A stretch of 64,000 bases of DNA, taken from positions 16,050,161-16,114,160 of the forward strand of contig NC_052046.1 in NCBI RefSeq assembly GCF_015832195.1, read 5' to 3'. The position numbers were made by a program, and so were the translations under genes. Source of the stretch: Motacilla alba alba. Taxonomy: Eukaryota; Chordata; Aves; Passeriformes; Motacillidae. Positions 1-13,728 of this stretch are shown in pieces (positions within the stretch are counted from its first letter, which is position 1; each line of letters begins with the position of its first letter). The notes beneath the pieces are model-generated. The model was given only the letters and a program-made list of their open reading frames with translations. It was not told the origin of the DNA and did not search any database.

Positions 1-3000
1 TATTAACCAAAATCAAGTTATTTAAATAATACTAGATTTCTATTTAACAGCCTGTCATGAAATTTATTTTAATAGTACTTTTAGTCAACAGTCTTATCAT
101 GCTTTTACCAACAGTGTGATCAATATAAGCATTATATCTAGCCTACAATTTCACCCACCACTTCAAAAGCTTCATAAATCATCAACTTTTATAACTTCTT
201 GATTACCTCCTAACGTTCATACAAAACAAGGATAAAAACAAAAATCACCCTCTGATGAAAGCATGCTGAGCACTTGAAAAACTTTTATTAAATGATATCC
301 AGTTAGCAACACCCTGTTGGGCCATCACTGTGTAGTGATGATTATGGAGTGCTCTTTCGCATAAACTGAATAAATCTCATAAATTGTTGATGGAGGTGCT
401 TTAAAATATCATCTATTGACCAACTTTACCCCAGCAACAGAATAGAATTGATTTACTTTGCCTCTCTTCTAAGAAATTTTATCCATAGCCTGGGGCTTGG
501 GGATTGTACAGCAAACAGATCAATCCCATGTACTTTCAAGGGCTGGAGAAAGCTGCTCATGTCTGGGTTTCCTGAAAGGTCTGCATCTTGCTAACCAATT
601 TAGTGAGGCTTGCTCACAGTATGACAAGAAAGGTGGATGAGGGTAGCCCATCTTTAACACCAAAGAGAGTTCACATAGGCACAATTAAAGGTTAAATTGT
701 CAGGACAGTTTTTACAATGAGGTTAGGTCTACAGGAGGCATGTAATTGAATTTCAGTTCCACTGGAGTCCCAACCTGCCTTGTCCCTTCCTTGTTCTGCC
801 TTGGCTGTTCCAGGGAGTGTGAAAAGGTAACAGGCCATGCTGCACATGGCCCACATGATTTCTATCCATCAGACAGGCTCTTTGAGCAGTACAGCTACAT
901 CAGATTGCAACCTGATGACAGAAAAAAAACAGAGAGATCAGAAATGCTTTATGCTGCTGTTCCACCTCTATAAGGTTTGTATTCTAGATTTCTTCCACAA
1001 CACTTTCTGAACTTGTAGAAAGTATGAGAAATATTTTTGTTTGTCTGCAGCCTTCAGTGAATTCAAAATGCCTACAGCATTTTAATGCACTTGCCTTTAG
1101 ACCTTTAGAGAAAATACTTTTTTGCTACATTTTAGTCACCACTGGTGACGAAAAACTGAATTACTCTAAAGTTTTTCACAATACTATGCCTCTCTCTTTC
1201 ATACTTCTGTGATGCTGCTTTCCTAACATATTTTTCACCATACTGAAAAAAAAACCATGACCAAACACTACTCAAAGTTCATTATCATGAGAGAACTAAA
1301 CAAAACCAATAAATCCAACTTCAGTAAAGAGTCACATATCTCATCAGTATTGTCCTTGCAATAGCATGATATCTTACTTTTAGGTGACATCTCAGGAATA
1401 CAGAATACGCTTTTAGACTCAATATCTAACAAGGACCATTGGTTTCTTTAGGACTGCCAGTGCATTTAAAATTACTGAATTAGTATAGGAGGTATAAGAT
1501 GAAAGTCACTTAACACCTTACTGAGTTGTCTCATAAGTTCTGAGGCAGGCATGGAATTGTTTTGCTTATAATAAAATCCACAAAAGACCAGCAGAAAATC
1601 CCCTATGTGAGGCAGTTAGAAACATTTTATTAAATTCTCCCAAAAATAAGGTGCACATTGAAGCCTCTCATGGCTGTTAACTGCCCCAGACATGACATTG
1701 CCTTATCAACTTGCATCTCCTGTCTCACCAAACTGTGTTTCTCCTTTGGATCCGATCTTATCACAGAGTGTGGAAACAGACTTGAATTCAGCCTTCCAGG
1801 TCTGGGGACGCATAGGAACATGATTTTCATGATTGCCTTCAATTTTACTGTATGTATAAACTATTGACCCCACTTGAAGTTGCTACAGAGGTAACACAGC
1901 CTGGTACTCTAAGGGGGTTCCTTTAATCAGATAACATTTTTAAATAATATTACATCTCCAGTATTATGTTTTCTGATTCACTCTTTCTACACGTACATAT
2001 AAAGTGTTCTCATTTAAGCCAAAGTATTCATATTTGTCTTCCTACCGAGGAGTTTAACAGCCAGGAACTTAAAATCTTAATTAAAATGTACTCATAAAGA
2101 AAGGAAAACCAGCTCTATGTTTCCAGAGGCATTCCCAAAATGTAACCAAACTAACAATGAGTTTTAAATTTTCTGTACTCCTTGAGCTACGTCTGCTTCT
2201 CACCTGGGAATTAATCCCTATCCTCCATAAATATGCACCAGATGGCTGAGGAGGGCCTTGGGAAGGTCTGAAAGGGCACTCTACAGAAGAGCTTTAGTGT
2301 CACACTCAGAGGCACTGAAGTAGTCTTTTGTGAAACCTACTGCCAGCCATTTATCAAAGTACTACACATCCAGGGAAAAAACAGGCAACGAGAGAAGGAG
2401 GGCAGGAAGCATACTGTTCCAAGGTCACTTCTGCCAAACAGACATCGTGCTATTTGCCATGAAAATGCTGCATGTCCTTTTCTCCTCTCTTAGTGAGATT
2501 TCTTTTTTAATTCCTTAAATGTGGGTCTAAGACTAAGGTATATTTCTTTGGCTATTTTTGTAGCATGTCTAAGATCAGCTTCTTTTATCCTTGTAGAGGC
2601 CAAAATATCAAGTTTCTAGAAGGATCACAGTGAAGGAAGACAAGGTTTCAGATTTAGAAGGAGGCCCAGGCATGTAGGGAGAGCACAAATATATCTGCTG
2701 CAATTTTGTCACTGCTTGCCACAAGTCAGCTCAGTCTTTGTTTTCGTTATTGCACACACAGAAAGACCATTAGCACTAAAGTTCTCAGTGTCCACAGTAT
2801 AGGAGCAAGAAGATTCAAGTTTTCATCTTGTTAAAATGCAGACCAAAGCTGGCTAATTATTTGTAGGTAAGTACAGATGTCAAACCCTGAAAAGATGGCA
2901 TTTACCAAGACAAAGCATAATGGCTAAACGGTTTTTTACTCACATCATCTATACAAAGAAAAAAACCCAAGCAAACTAACAAAATGTCTTCTTTCCTAAT

Positions 3001-3039
3001 ATTAATAAACTAGTTTAAACCAAACATAAATTCAAAGAG

Positions 3040-3125
3040 TTTTTAATGGAAAAAACAAAACAGAAAGAAACTTCAGCACATTACTTAAAAAAACCCAAAA
3101 AATAAACAAACAAAACACCAAACCC
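3040..3125. repeat. A/C-rich low-complexity tract
   Basis: Runs of A are interrupted by CC and CAAA groups, with few G or T. Confidence 0.75.
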
Positions 3126-5712
3126 TACAGCCAGATTTAGAATTTTGCAGTGGCTTCTGAAAAAAACCCTGCTTTTTCTTTGAATTATTTCAATAAGAGT
3201 CAAGATTTTAGAAAATATATTAGAATACTTCTTTTTTATAGCACGCATCTAATTAACAAAACCAGAAATTATATTTTGTCTGATTACATTTGTTTTAATA
3301 CCCACACACAGCATGTAATAGTTAAGTCATTTTCTCTTTCTTTGTACCAGGTGGATCAACCATAAGGACATTTTTTCAAGGCTGTTCAAAGATTTCTGAA
3401 TACACATAAAAACTCCTCTAACAAGTAACAAGGTATCCAAGTACCTCCTACACACTCCTTTATAAAATATTTCACTCTAACTGAAAGAGAAGGGGACAAC
3501 TGGTGTGACAATAAAAAATTGAAAAACCAATAAAAGACATCATGGATGATTCTGTGTTTCAGATGTAAGAGGGATATGGGTCACATTATGTGCAGATAAA
3601 GTTTTGAATGCTTTAAGCACAGGCCAAGAACATGCATTCTGAATGTTTCTCAATGCTCAGAGACTTCTGAATTGGTCAATTTTCTTTTAGTGCCTTCATA
3701 GGCGCTATATAGTGCCACAATAGGACAAATAGGAGGACATCTTGCATGCTCAAACCTTTCAGAAATAAGCTTAAAGGCAGAACAAATGGTTGTCCATTTA
3801 CTCATATACTAACATTTAACTGGGATTTTCTTGACCTTAATGTTTTCTTGACATATGCTCTCTTTCCCAAAATTATTCTAGTCACTAATTTTATCACATA
3901 AGCTGTGTTCTTTCCAACTTGCAGATGGTGACCTGTAAATGCAGTAAGAAGCATTTTGATCTGTCCCTCCACTTATTCTTACAGCCTTGTGAGAGTACTA
4001 AAGGGAGCCCATTATCTGAAAAGGTGGCAGATCAGTGCAGAACTGACAAAGAACCACTCTGAAATTTGTATCAGAGAAATGTGATGTTTAGTTGCAAGAA
4101 ATTCTTTTAATGCAAATGTGATCATTACCTCCTGGATTAATATTGGGAATAATGCTGACTAAAATTCTCTAAACATCCCAGAAATTCTCTTCAGCTTAGT
4201 TCATTGCAGAGAACTTGATCAGGAAGGAACAAAACGTATTTTCTAAATCTCTGCCTGGCACAGCACAAGAGTAAAGAAAAACCGAAGAACAAAATGAGAG
4301 CTTTAAGGGTCAACACTCCCATCTTGTGGCAGCTGAAGAAAATGCAGATGTCTAAGTAAAAATGGAAAAATAGTTTTATGTAGATAGTTAATAAATATTA
4401 ATTTACTTGAAAATACATTTTCTTGTATGTTGTAATCAAATTTGTATCTTAGAATTACCAGTGTTATAGTCAGAGAAGGAAGGATGTGGAAATTTTTTCA
4501 TTCAGCTACAAAAAGTTAATAACTGCAGCAAATTCCTAATTGCAGGAAGTCGAAAGGATGAAAACCACTACTGTTATATCTGGATTCAAAATATCCTGAA
4601 TGAAGGCAGAGATGCGACGGAAGTCCACAGGCTAGTGAGCAGTAGGTAGTGCTAGAATTTAAGGATAAATGATGGAGGAGCAGCAAACACTTAATTCACA
4701 ACCTCTGAATGCAAGAGATACAACTCTCCTCTCTGTAACTCTATGAACCTCAGGGCAAGAACAAGGGGCAAGTCTCACTTTTCCTGGGTCTTCCAAAGAT
4801 TTTTTTTCTTGATTTATTAGTTACCTACATAAAGCTGAAATGAAGACCATGTGACTGATATGCCTCATTAGAGGTCCTTGTATCGTTCTTGTGTTAGGTA
4901 CCTGCTTCCTTGCACAAATCACTGCTGAATAAACTTGTTTCCTCTATCATTTCCCTGCATCCATACAAATTCTAAGATAGTAGGCATCCTGATCCCTGAT
5001 TAGAATCTCAGAATAAACTTAATTTATGATGCGTGCTAATGCCAACAACAATCTGAGAGTATTCCTGTGCTGTTTGGAAGACAGTGACACTGAGACATTT
5101 GCTTTAATATTTGGCCATAAGCAATTCCTGGAAAACACCAAATATGCAGTTTCAGAAAATAAAGTTCTCAGCAGAAGCTCGTCTGGAAACAGGGCTGTAA
5201 AGTTGAAAAAGATGACAGTTACAGAAATTATGAGTCAGATCTTATGACCTTAATAAGAATCAAATATGCAAGAAAAAGCTTTCCCAAGTTAACACCTTAT
5301 AAATATTCTGATTCACATAAAAAACCTAAATGTACAGACTGAAAAGACCTAAGGAATGTTAAGGCTCAAACTCATAAAAACTGAGGGTTTTTCTCACCTT
5401 TTAGATCCATGTCACTGAAATGAGACCAAGGCCCAGCCTACAGAACTAGAAATGGGATTTCTAGGAATTACTTTATCCATGCATGTAGCAAGAGGATATG
5501 TCTTACCAAAGCAGAAAGGAACAACCATAGTGATCCCTCCGGCAGGTCACCAGTGTTTTACAGCAGGTGAAACTGTCCTTGAGAGCAAGCTGATTGATTA
5601 ACAGACATAACATTTCAAAGCAGAAGATGCACAAAGCGCATTTCAAAGACAACCAGTCAGAAGGACTCTGCTCACTAACAATCCTGCTGGTAAAATGTCT
5701 CAACAGAAGTTC

Positions 5713-5755
5713 TCACCTGAGGTTCCTAACACATGAATTGCTACTCCTCAGGTGA
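5713..5755. repeat. Inverted repeat of 10 bp carrying CACCTG E-boxes
   Basis: TCACCTGAGG and CCTCAGGTGA are perfect inverted arms with 23 bases between them. A third copy of the right arm lies at 5847-5856. Each contains the CACCTG E-box bound by ZEB, SNAI and E-protein factors. Confidence 0.8.
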
Positions 5756-6324
5756 ATGCATTTCTATGCAAGTTTGCTCATAAACCAGACCTCCAAAGCA
5801 GGGTTAAACTATGAGGGAGCACAAGACTCAAGTCAGAGCCTGTCAGCCTCAGGTGAATAAATGCTGTGACTGTGGTATACAGACTAAAAATGGAGACAAG
5901 ACACAAGAGCAGCAACATCTTCCACTCTACACTACCCTGTAATTACACAGGTCAAAATACCTGGAAGTGATTAGCAGCTTAGGTTAGTGCTTCAATTTGG
6001 TTTTTTTACTTAAGTTGAGGAGAAAAAAATAAAGAGGATTCTCCCTTCGAGGAAGAAGCTGTTCAGTGCTTACCAAAATGTGCCTCATAACAATCAGACT
6101 GTGAATGAGGGATGTTCACCGTAGTCAAAAGTGAGTGAGGAGTGTACCTTTGTAATATGAAAATGAAACATATTTTGGGCTGTATTAACAACAATGTGAC
6201 CAAAAAACTGATGCAAATGATGACACTGCAGTACTAGAAACGGGTAATGCTGCATGTGGAATAGTGGGTTTAGTTTTATACAGCTAAACTTTAACGGCTC
6301 CAGGCTAAAAGGAAGCTGGTTTAT

Positions 6325-6530
6325 ATAAGATATTAGGGAAAAAAGATGGTTCCTGTGAGGGTGGTGATACAGTGGGTCAGAGAAGTTTGTTCTGCCCCAT
6401 CCCTGAAAGGGTTTAAGGCCAGGTGGGATGGGGATCTGAGCAACCAAGTCTATGCCCCAGGCATGCAACAGGGAGGCTGGAACGAGATGCTCTTTAAGGG
6501 CCCTTCCAACCCAAACCATTATATGACTAT
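6325..6530 (+). mobile_element. CR1 LINE 3' tail, plus orientation
   Basis: The CR1 3'UTR signature appears in order: TGTGAGGGTGGTGA, AGAGAAGTTTGT, TGCCCCATCCCTG, TTTAAGGCCAGGTGGGATGG, ATCTGAGCAACC, CTCTTTAAGGGCCCTTCC, then CAACCCAAACCATTATATGA. It is a 5'-truncated, somewhat diverged copy. The open frames of 141 and 69 residues here are translations of this repeat and are not genes. Confidence 0.9.
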
Positions 6531-9500
6531 CACTTTAAAAAGTGATAGAATCTAAAAGAGGACAAGCCACTAATGTTATCAAGGACTGGAGAACCTGCTG
6601 TTAAGAATATCTGAGGGGACTCTGTGCATTCATTCCTGAGGAAGAGGGGACCTGATTGCAGATTCCCTTCACCTACTGGAAATTTCATTCTAGCTTTCTC
6701 ATCAGAGACATGCACAAGGGGAAATGATAAGTGTCAGAAGGTCCAACAGCGGAAATTGTAATTAAATATTTTTAAATGGTTCTCCGTGGTAGTGCTGAAG
6801 GACTGGAAGAGATTGCTTGCAGACAGTTTGGAATTTCCTTTCGTAGGGATTGTGAAACTCAGTTGAGTCATACACTGAGGTTTGATGTGAGTTGTGCCCC
6901 ACAAGGCCACAGTAGAAGACCCACAGAGGTCTCTTTCACCTAAATTTTTCTACAACAGCATATTTAAGATCTGAGGCACAGTGTGGTGCAAAATGTTGGA
7001 AACAAGATAGAACTTAAATCATATCAGGGAAATTTGGCTACAATATAGGTGCGGCATCCTCAAATGCAATTTGCACAGCTGCCAGCCTGGTCTAGTGATA
7101 TGTAAGATCAGCAGAAATAATATCAACTGTATCACAACCCAACATGATAACATTAGTCCAATGTGATAGATGTCAAAGATAAACTGTGGCTAATCATTTA
7201 CTCATTGATTATAGGTTAAGAATGAAACCTTAACAATAAAAGTGGTTTTATGGTAAACAGAGTCAGTGAAGCTTTGCTTCAGATAAATGTCTATTTATTT
7301 TTTCACTTGTATAATTCAACATATGTCTTTCCTATCCTCACCAGGAAAAGAATCAGCAGTGTTGTGGCTGTCTGCACGACTGGCTAGCAGCCATCCGCTG
7401 CCCGATAAAATGTATAGAAATTGAGTTCTGCTTCCACTTTGTTCTGGGGACAAAATACTTGGGTTCCACTCCCTCACTCAGCTGTTGTATGTGTAAAATC
7501 CATAGAAACTTTATTCTTGTTAAGACTTTCTTCAGCTTCTAAATGTGGTTGAAACTGAGTAGTAATTTCAAATCCTAAGGTGTATGGCCTATAGAGTAAA
7601 AAGTCTGAAATGAAAGCAACCTTTGCATCAAACTATAATTACAACCAAAACCCCTCCATGTGGAAAACTTCTGATCTAAACTGACTTTAGCTTACACTGA
7701 TGAATATTAAAAAAAAAAGAGAATTCTCCAATCACAAGTCAGTCACAAAGATGTTTTAATAGATAAGCACAGTTTTCATGGCAGACTGCATAAGTAATTA
7801 AAATAATGGGACATAAAAAGAAAATAGCTTTCACTTAGCCATGTAAAGATGATTCTGTGCATGAAGAAACAGCTGAATGCAATTGCTGTTCATCTGCTTA
7901 AAACATGATATATGGGAAAGTCTGGATGAGAGCACTCTCTAGTTCTTTCTTTCATGATGGCAAAATCTTAATTATTTGAGACATGCATCCAAAGAAAAGC
8001 CATTTGCTCTTTTGAAATACATAGCTTTCATATCTAATTTGCACACATAAGCTTCATCATATTTTTATCAAATGCTATCCACACAAAAGTAATATTTTGT
8101 CTCCCTGCTAAGGAACTCTTGCTCTAGACTGGACAAAGAAAAGTTAAAATGCTGTCAAAAATCAGTGAGACTCATAAATATCTGTACTAACATATAAATC
8201 TGAATGGGATTAACATCCATTAACATACTCACTTTAAATCAAAGCCACACAGCAGCCATGTTTTAAGAAAAACATTTGTTTTAAAAGTATGGAAAAAGCA
8301 GTTTGGGATTCAGGGATTTGCTTTGGTATCATTCCAGATTATTTCTGTTACCCTGACATTATGGATACAGTCATACTAAATAATGTACATGTCCCTCATT
8401 TCTAAGATTTCTTTTCTACATTACAGAACTATCTTGCCACCAAAAGTATGTAGTGTGATATATTTTGAATGAGGTTCCACAGTAAGGTAAAATCTATACT
8501 GTGAGTTTCCAAAAATAAGATGAAACTATAATTTGTGTGCCAAATATCAATAGTCAAATATCTCCTATGTATAATGACATTAAAAAAAATGCTTACAAAT
8601 ATATTCTTATACAAATATGGTGCTTAGAGTCTCCTCACACAAATTTACAATTGTGTGTTTTCTGTTTTACATGGTAGTGTCATTCTACCGAAATGCCTTA
8701 TGTATAACATGAGTGGAACTTTCTTCCTCTTCTATCAGAAGCTTACACAGATGAAAATGCTTTCTGAAACAATTTCTGCTGTATAATGTTTCTTTATTTT
8801 CTCAGTGTATGACACTGATCTATACTTACATCTGTTAGATGGTCTTTTGCTGATAAGAGAATGAGACTTTGCCCTTCAGTTTCAAAAGCAAAAGCTTTTT
8901 TTAAATGTTTAAAGTACAAAATAGCACTAAAATTAGTATTTAGGGCCTCTAATGGAATTTTGAATCAATAACTCAAAAATTGAGGCTTTTTTCTTCTCTT
9001 ATGTTAAACAGCTCTCTCTATAATGGACTCTATCCAGCAGGATGCTAGATATCTCTAAATATAATTAAAAACTCTTGCAGGAGAACAATGTTGAGAAGTT
9101 TTGCTAATGGATTTCTACATGAAATACAAGATGAATCTGATTCAATGCAACATAATTTGAAGATTATGATGGAAAGACTGTTCTGCACATATGTAATATC
9201 ATAAGCAACAATGATTCATTGCAGTAATTTATTATCATCACCAATATTACCACAAATAAATTATTGCTGTAGAATGTGGCTTGAAAGATGATACAATTAG
9301 GATGCTATTCAGTCACTATTTACAGTATTTTACAAACTAATGAAGTTACTAAAACAGTTCCTGCTATGAATAGCTACAAATACCAGGACAGATTTAAACT
9401 GGTTCCAATGAGAGTAGATGTTTGGAGGTCATCTGAAGATAGAGTGACACAGAGAGTTATATAAAGTATTTTTCAAAATACCTTGAGCAGAATGGGACCC

Positions 9501-9690
9501 TGGATGTTGGAATAATCTTAACATTATTATTATGGTTATGAGGCTCATCTCACACTTTCTACACTATTTAAGTATTAGGTCAGCAATGCTTCAATGTTAG
9601 CACAGCTACAGTCAGGCACCACAAATGGGGTATTCTGAACATCTAGGAATTTAAATAAAATTTGCATAATCTGTTCAGAATTAGGTAATT

Positions 9691-9744
9691 AGAAATGTCT
9701 AGAGATTCAGAAGTGTCTAGAGATTCAAAAATGTCTAGAGATTC
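9691..9744. repeat. Three tandem 18-bp units
   Basis: Units at 9691-9708, 9709-9726 and 9727-9744 share TGTCTAGAGATTC and differ by a few bases in the first half. This is a small direct duplication in AT-rich DNA. Confidence 0.93.
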
Positions 9745-11667
9745 AAAATCTTGACACAGCAATTTTTCATGATAAGCAATTTAAACTCATTCAATTAAAT
9801 CAGAAGAGGAATATTTTCACTTAAAATGAGTTATAAATTCCCTATTTACAACCAGAAAAATATTTATCTGGGCATAGAATGTACATCACATTAAAAAGCC
9901 CTTGGGAAAGGGAGAACTGACCAATGTTCAGCTTTCCAAAAATCACATTTTTCTCTAGTCTAAAGCAGCACATGAAGAACTTTCCAGAAGTGCCTTGAAG
10001 AGCCCTATGGATCAGTTATTCACACAGACTGGAAAAATGCTTTATACTGTGTATTGTCCTCTACTGATAAAGAAATATGACACACATGGTCACTGCAAGT
10101 GCCTAGTAGATTATTCCTCTGAAATAAATGGGTTTTTTAATTCAAGAAGAATAAAAAATATTCAAAAGTAGTATAGTTTTGAAGAGTTTAAAAAGGGTAT
10201 CTGAGATGGGATCTCTGCAACACTCAGGTGCATAAAGTTCTGATCCTGAAATAATAGAGTTCTTTCTTATTTAAATATTACAGCTGTCACAGATCTAAGT
10301 TCTCCAGGATTATGTATGACATTTTCCATTGACCTTGGACTACTCTCACCAATTTTGAATATGTGCAGCCAAAAGAACTGCTGCAGTGGAAATTTCCCCT
10401 CCGTGCTCTATTTCTACGCTATGTGAGATTGAAAAAGGGTATGGAAAAGGAAGGATTTACCATGTCTGACACTCTTTAGCAGAAGAGAGATATATCTTGC
10501 TCTGGGGAGAGGTCTAAAATCAAGTACAGTATTCCAGATGCAGTTTAGCAAATTATATCAATATTAGGGAGAATTTTATAAATCAAACCACTGAACACAT
10601 GATATTTCAAGCTGCAGCCACAAGGTAGCAGAATAACTTTAATTTGAGCCACTTTTATGATGTAATGTTTGTCCAAACAGATAAGAAAAGTAAAAGTTAA
10701 AAAAAAAGAAATCACCACACATAGCCCTGTCCTCCCACTCTTAAAAAACAGCCCCCAGACATTCCTTAATGATAGCATTCAGCTGTGCCTTGAAGTTCAG
10801 TAAAAGGAAAATTGAGGTAATGTGTAACACAATCTCATTAAAGATAAAGACTTAAAATTCATTTCACAACCCAGAAACTACAGTTCTTCTCACTTTAAAC
10901 TCCTATGAAAGAAACAAAGATTTTGGAGTAGAATATGACTATCAAGCAATTTTTTCCAGAGTTCTAAGGGATGACAGCTACCCATCTATCTGTGCTCGTG
11001 CAATATATTGCAGAGTGAAAAAATATTTCCATTTATATTATTTTTTCTCCATTTTAGTTTATGGTTTACCTAATGTTGTCACTGCACTTCAAGAGTAGGC
11101 TTCCTCAAGGGTTTAAACTCTGAGGCATTTAAGATTTTTAGTATTTAGAAACAGATTTTAGCCTGCATAGACAACATTTTAAAATCCTTCACTTTTATGG
11201 ACAGAAAACAGTTCCTCAACATATTAAAATCACGACATGATTCCAAACTCTTAACTTATAAACTTGTTAAATATTTTTTTCCATATTTTACTAATTTCTT
11301 GACGTCTTCCCCAGTTCCCATGACCTGGAGTGAACAGGCCATTAGTTTTACTGTGTTATCAATCTCCACAGGGTCTCATGAACCTCTCACCTACAGGAAG
11401 GAAAAATTGCTGAGATTTTTTTACTGATTATTTCTCATGTGCAGTCTTTGGACATAGCCAAATAGGCCAGTCCAACCTGGTCCTTGTGGTGATGACGTTT
11501 TATATGTATTACACTTAGGATAAAATCCTTCCATGTTGTTTGGGCATGATGGCAAGCAGATAGCATAGGGAGCAGATGAGCAACAGGATATAATAGAAGA
11601 ACTCATGTGAGATTAACTCCAAAGAAAGTAACAGAGAATTAAATTTCAATTATTTATTAATTGTCAA

Positions 11668-11696
11668 ATGCTAATTATTCCTGGAATAATTAGCAT
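11668..11696. repeat. 29-bp palindrome with ATGCTAATTA half-sites
   Basis: Fourteen-base arms, ATGCTAATTATTCC and its exact reverse complement, surround a single T. Each arm contains a POU-like ATGCTAAT and a homeodomain TAATTA core, so the element presents two opposed copies of the same composite site. Function is inference. Confidence 0.9.
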
Positions 11697-13170
11697 CTGG
11701 AGATAATTTAAAAAGATATATTGCTGTTTCTTCATGTGATTTCCCATGGATATATGTATCAGTTTTGATCCACTGCTTACATGGAGGATGAGATTAAGTA
11801 CTTTTTTTCAGGTAGGAAGGGGGCCATTCAGGGCTGGGAATCCCTTAAGACAAATTCAAAAATCTTGATACATGGTAATGTTATTAATATGCCAAAAACC
11901 ATGAAAACACTGCTCTTTTTCAATTATTATTTATAAGAGTAAACTTAAATTAATACCTTAACTTAAATTTAGGTATTTTTAAATTTTTTTCAGCCTACTC
12001 TGTGTTGCTGAGTCTCTACTGTGCCATGCATCACAAAACTTATGGACGAGCTGAAAAGCTTTGTTAGTCATGTACTTCACTTATGTTATGACTTCTTTAC
12101 AGAAAATCAGACACTTTAGTTTTATCAAGGCTGGCCACAAAAATAGAGGAGAAAGCTAGAAAACCTCCTTTTATTGACTGGTTGGCAGAAAAGAGAGATA
12201 AAGTGGCAAAGGATTATACTAACCAGTCTAGGAAATAGGGAAATAACTGCTGATTAAATGCAGATGCTGAACAAAAAGTCACAGCTAATCATACCCACTG
12301 AATAAAGCTTTACAAAAGAAAAGAGTAAAGACATGACCTCCACTCATTCATCATTTACTTTACTGCCACGTGATTCCTCATGCATAAATACTACAGTGAA
12401 ATGACTTCAGTGTTCCACAAATGTTTCTACACATAAACAGGGCATTACAAGGACAAAATAGAATTGCCTATTTATAAGAACAGAATAAATCACAAATAGA
12501 GGAATTAAGGTCATGAAACAGCAGATAGAACTCTGATAGACATTAGACATTAATAATTGAAAAGAAAATAAAAGAAATCAATTTAAACATGCAGAATGCA
12601 GAATAAGCATTAAAATAAAATTTGCATTAAAAGAGATCAACTTAATATTAAAGTACAGAGTTAAATATAAAGTTTTGAGGTAACATGGGCCTGATTGTAA
12701 TAGAGTCTATATTTACTTTATGATTACTAAAAGGCTGATTCAAGACCAGCCAAGATCAAATTAGAGTTCTCATTGATTTCAATATGTTTGGACCAGGTTC
12801 CAGAAAATAATTAAAGTCAACATACATTTTCTTGTAAGTTTCAAATATTAAAACTCATTTTTTTAATGTTTCTGGAAAAGAAAGTGTAAAAGACACTTGA
12901 GCTTTTCTAGAATTTGTTCTTGCATATACCACATGAACCAAATTAATTGGTCCTTTGAAATGGTCATAAATCAATGAGTTCTCACTTCATAATGCATGGC
13001 ACTGTTTTTCATACCAAGACACAGAAGTTGCTAAAGGGTTTATGGGATGCTATCAGAAAGACAACCTAAATGATATATCACTGGCCACATGTTTTGTGTT
13101 TGTAAAACCTTCAGTGTGTTGTTCATGGAGATAGCAGAGAATATTTGGAATACATTTAGAGATAGACAGA

Positions 13171-13190
13171 AGATAGATAGATGAATAGAT

Positions 13191-13250
<60 letters not shown>
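13171..13250. repeat. GATA tetranucleotide microsatellite
   Basis: Imperfect GATA units give way at 13191 to 15 perfect ones ending at 13250. Minus-strand open frames with Leu-Ser-Ile-Tyr repeats here are artefacts. Confidence 0.98.
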
Positions 13251-13695
13251 TCTTAGTGCCAAATATATTTGGAATGCAGTCCCACAATTTAATCTGTATG
13301 AATGTATCCTTCCGTCTGCACTGATTTTCATTGTAAAAGAGCCTATCCATATGTATTTCTGTTTTGGCTGGAAAAAATATTTTTCTTTAAAATAAGCATT
13401 CATAAGGCCACCAATATTCTCTAATGCTTCTATTTTAAATGTCCCAGTGAAGATATCTGGTATTCAGAGAAGTCTGATTGCTCACTCTGGGCAAGTGAAG
13501 CCACTACAAAGCATAGAGATTCCTGTATGAAAATCTTCTAAGTGCCTTTCATTTAAACTTCCCTAGTAGTTCAATTATTGTTCATGTGGAGACACACAGT
13601 GATACAATGACATCAATATTTTAAATGGATCATTAAATTTTAAAAAATGAGGGACTATACACATTTTTGGTGTATATATATTTTTCAGCTATGGA

Positions 13696-13698
<3 letters not shown>

Positions 13699-13728
<30 letters not shown>
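13699..13728. repeat. (TA)n microsatellite
   Basis: About 14-15 uninterrupted TA dinucleotides lie in AT-rich non-coding sequence. Confidence 0.97.

Larger units (their letters stand above)
1..6324. other. Non-coding AT-rich DNA
   Basis: Only short open frames (up to about 75 codons) with no recognisable similarity are present. No RNA gene or intact mobile element was seen. The small A/C-rich tract and the E-box inverted repeat listed separately are the only structured elements noticed. Confidence 0.7.
6531..13170. other. Non-coding AT-rich DNA with palindrome and 18-bp triplet
   Basis: No gene is supported. The 18-bp tandem triplet and the 29-bp palindrome are the notable structures. The rest is AT-rich and shows no repeat family I can name. 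Confidence 0.7.

Noticed and set aside
6094..6555. Open frames of 141 and 69 codons
   Set aside because: They are translations in and around the CR1 3' tail, which is non-coding.
9691..9744. Three regularly spaced repeats, considered as a CRISPR-like array
   Set aside because: The units are directly adjacent with no spacers, and the host is a vertebrate. This is a simple tandem repeat.
13053..13403. Minus-strand frames with Tyr-Leu-Ser-Ile repeats
   Set aside because: They are a translation of the GATA microsatellite.
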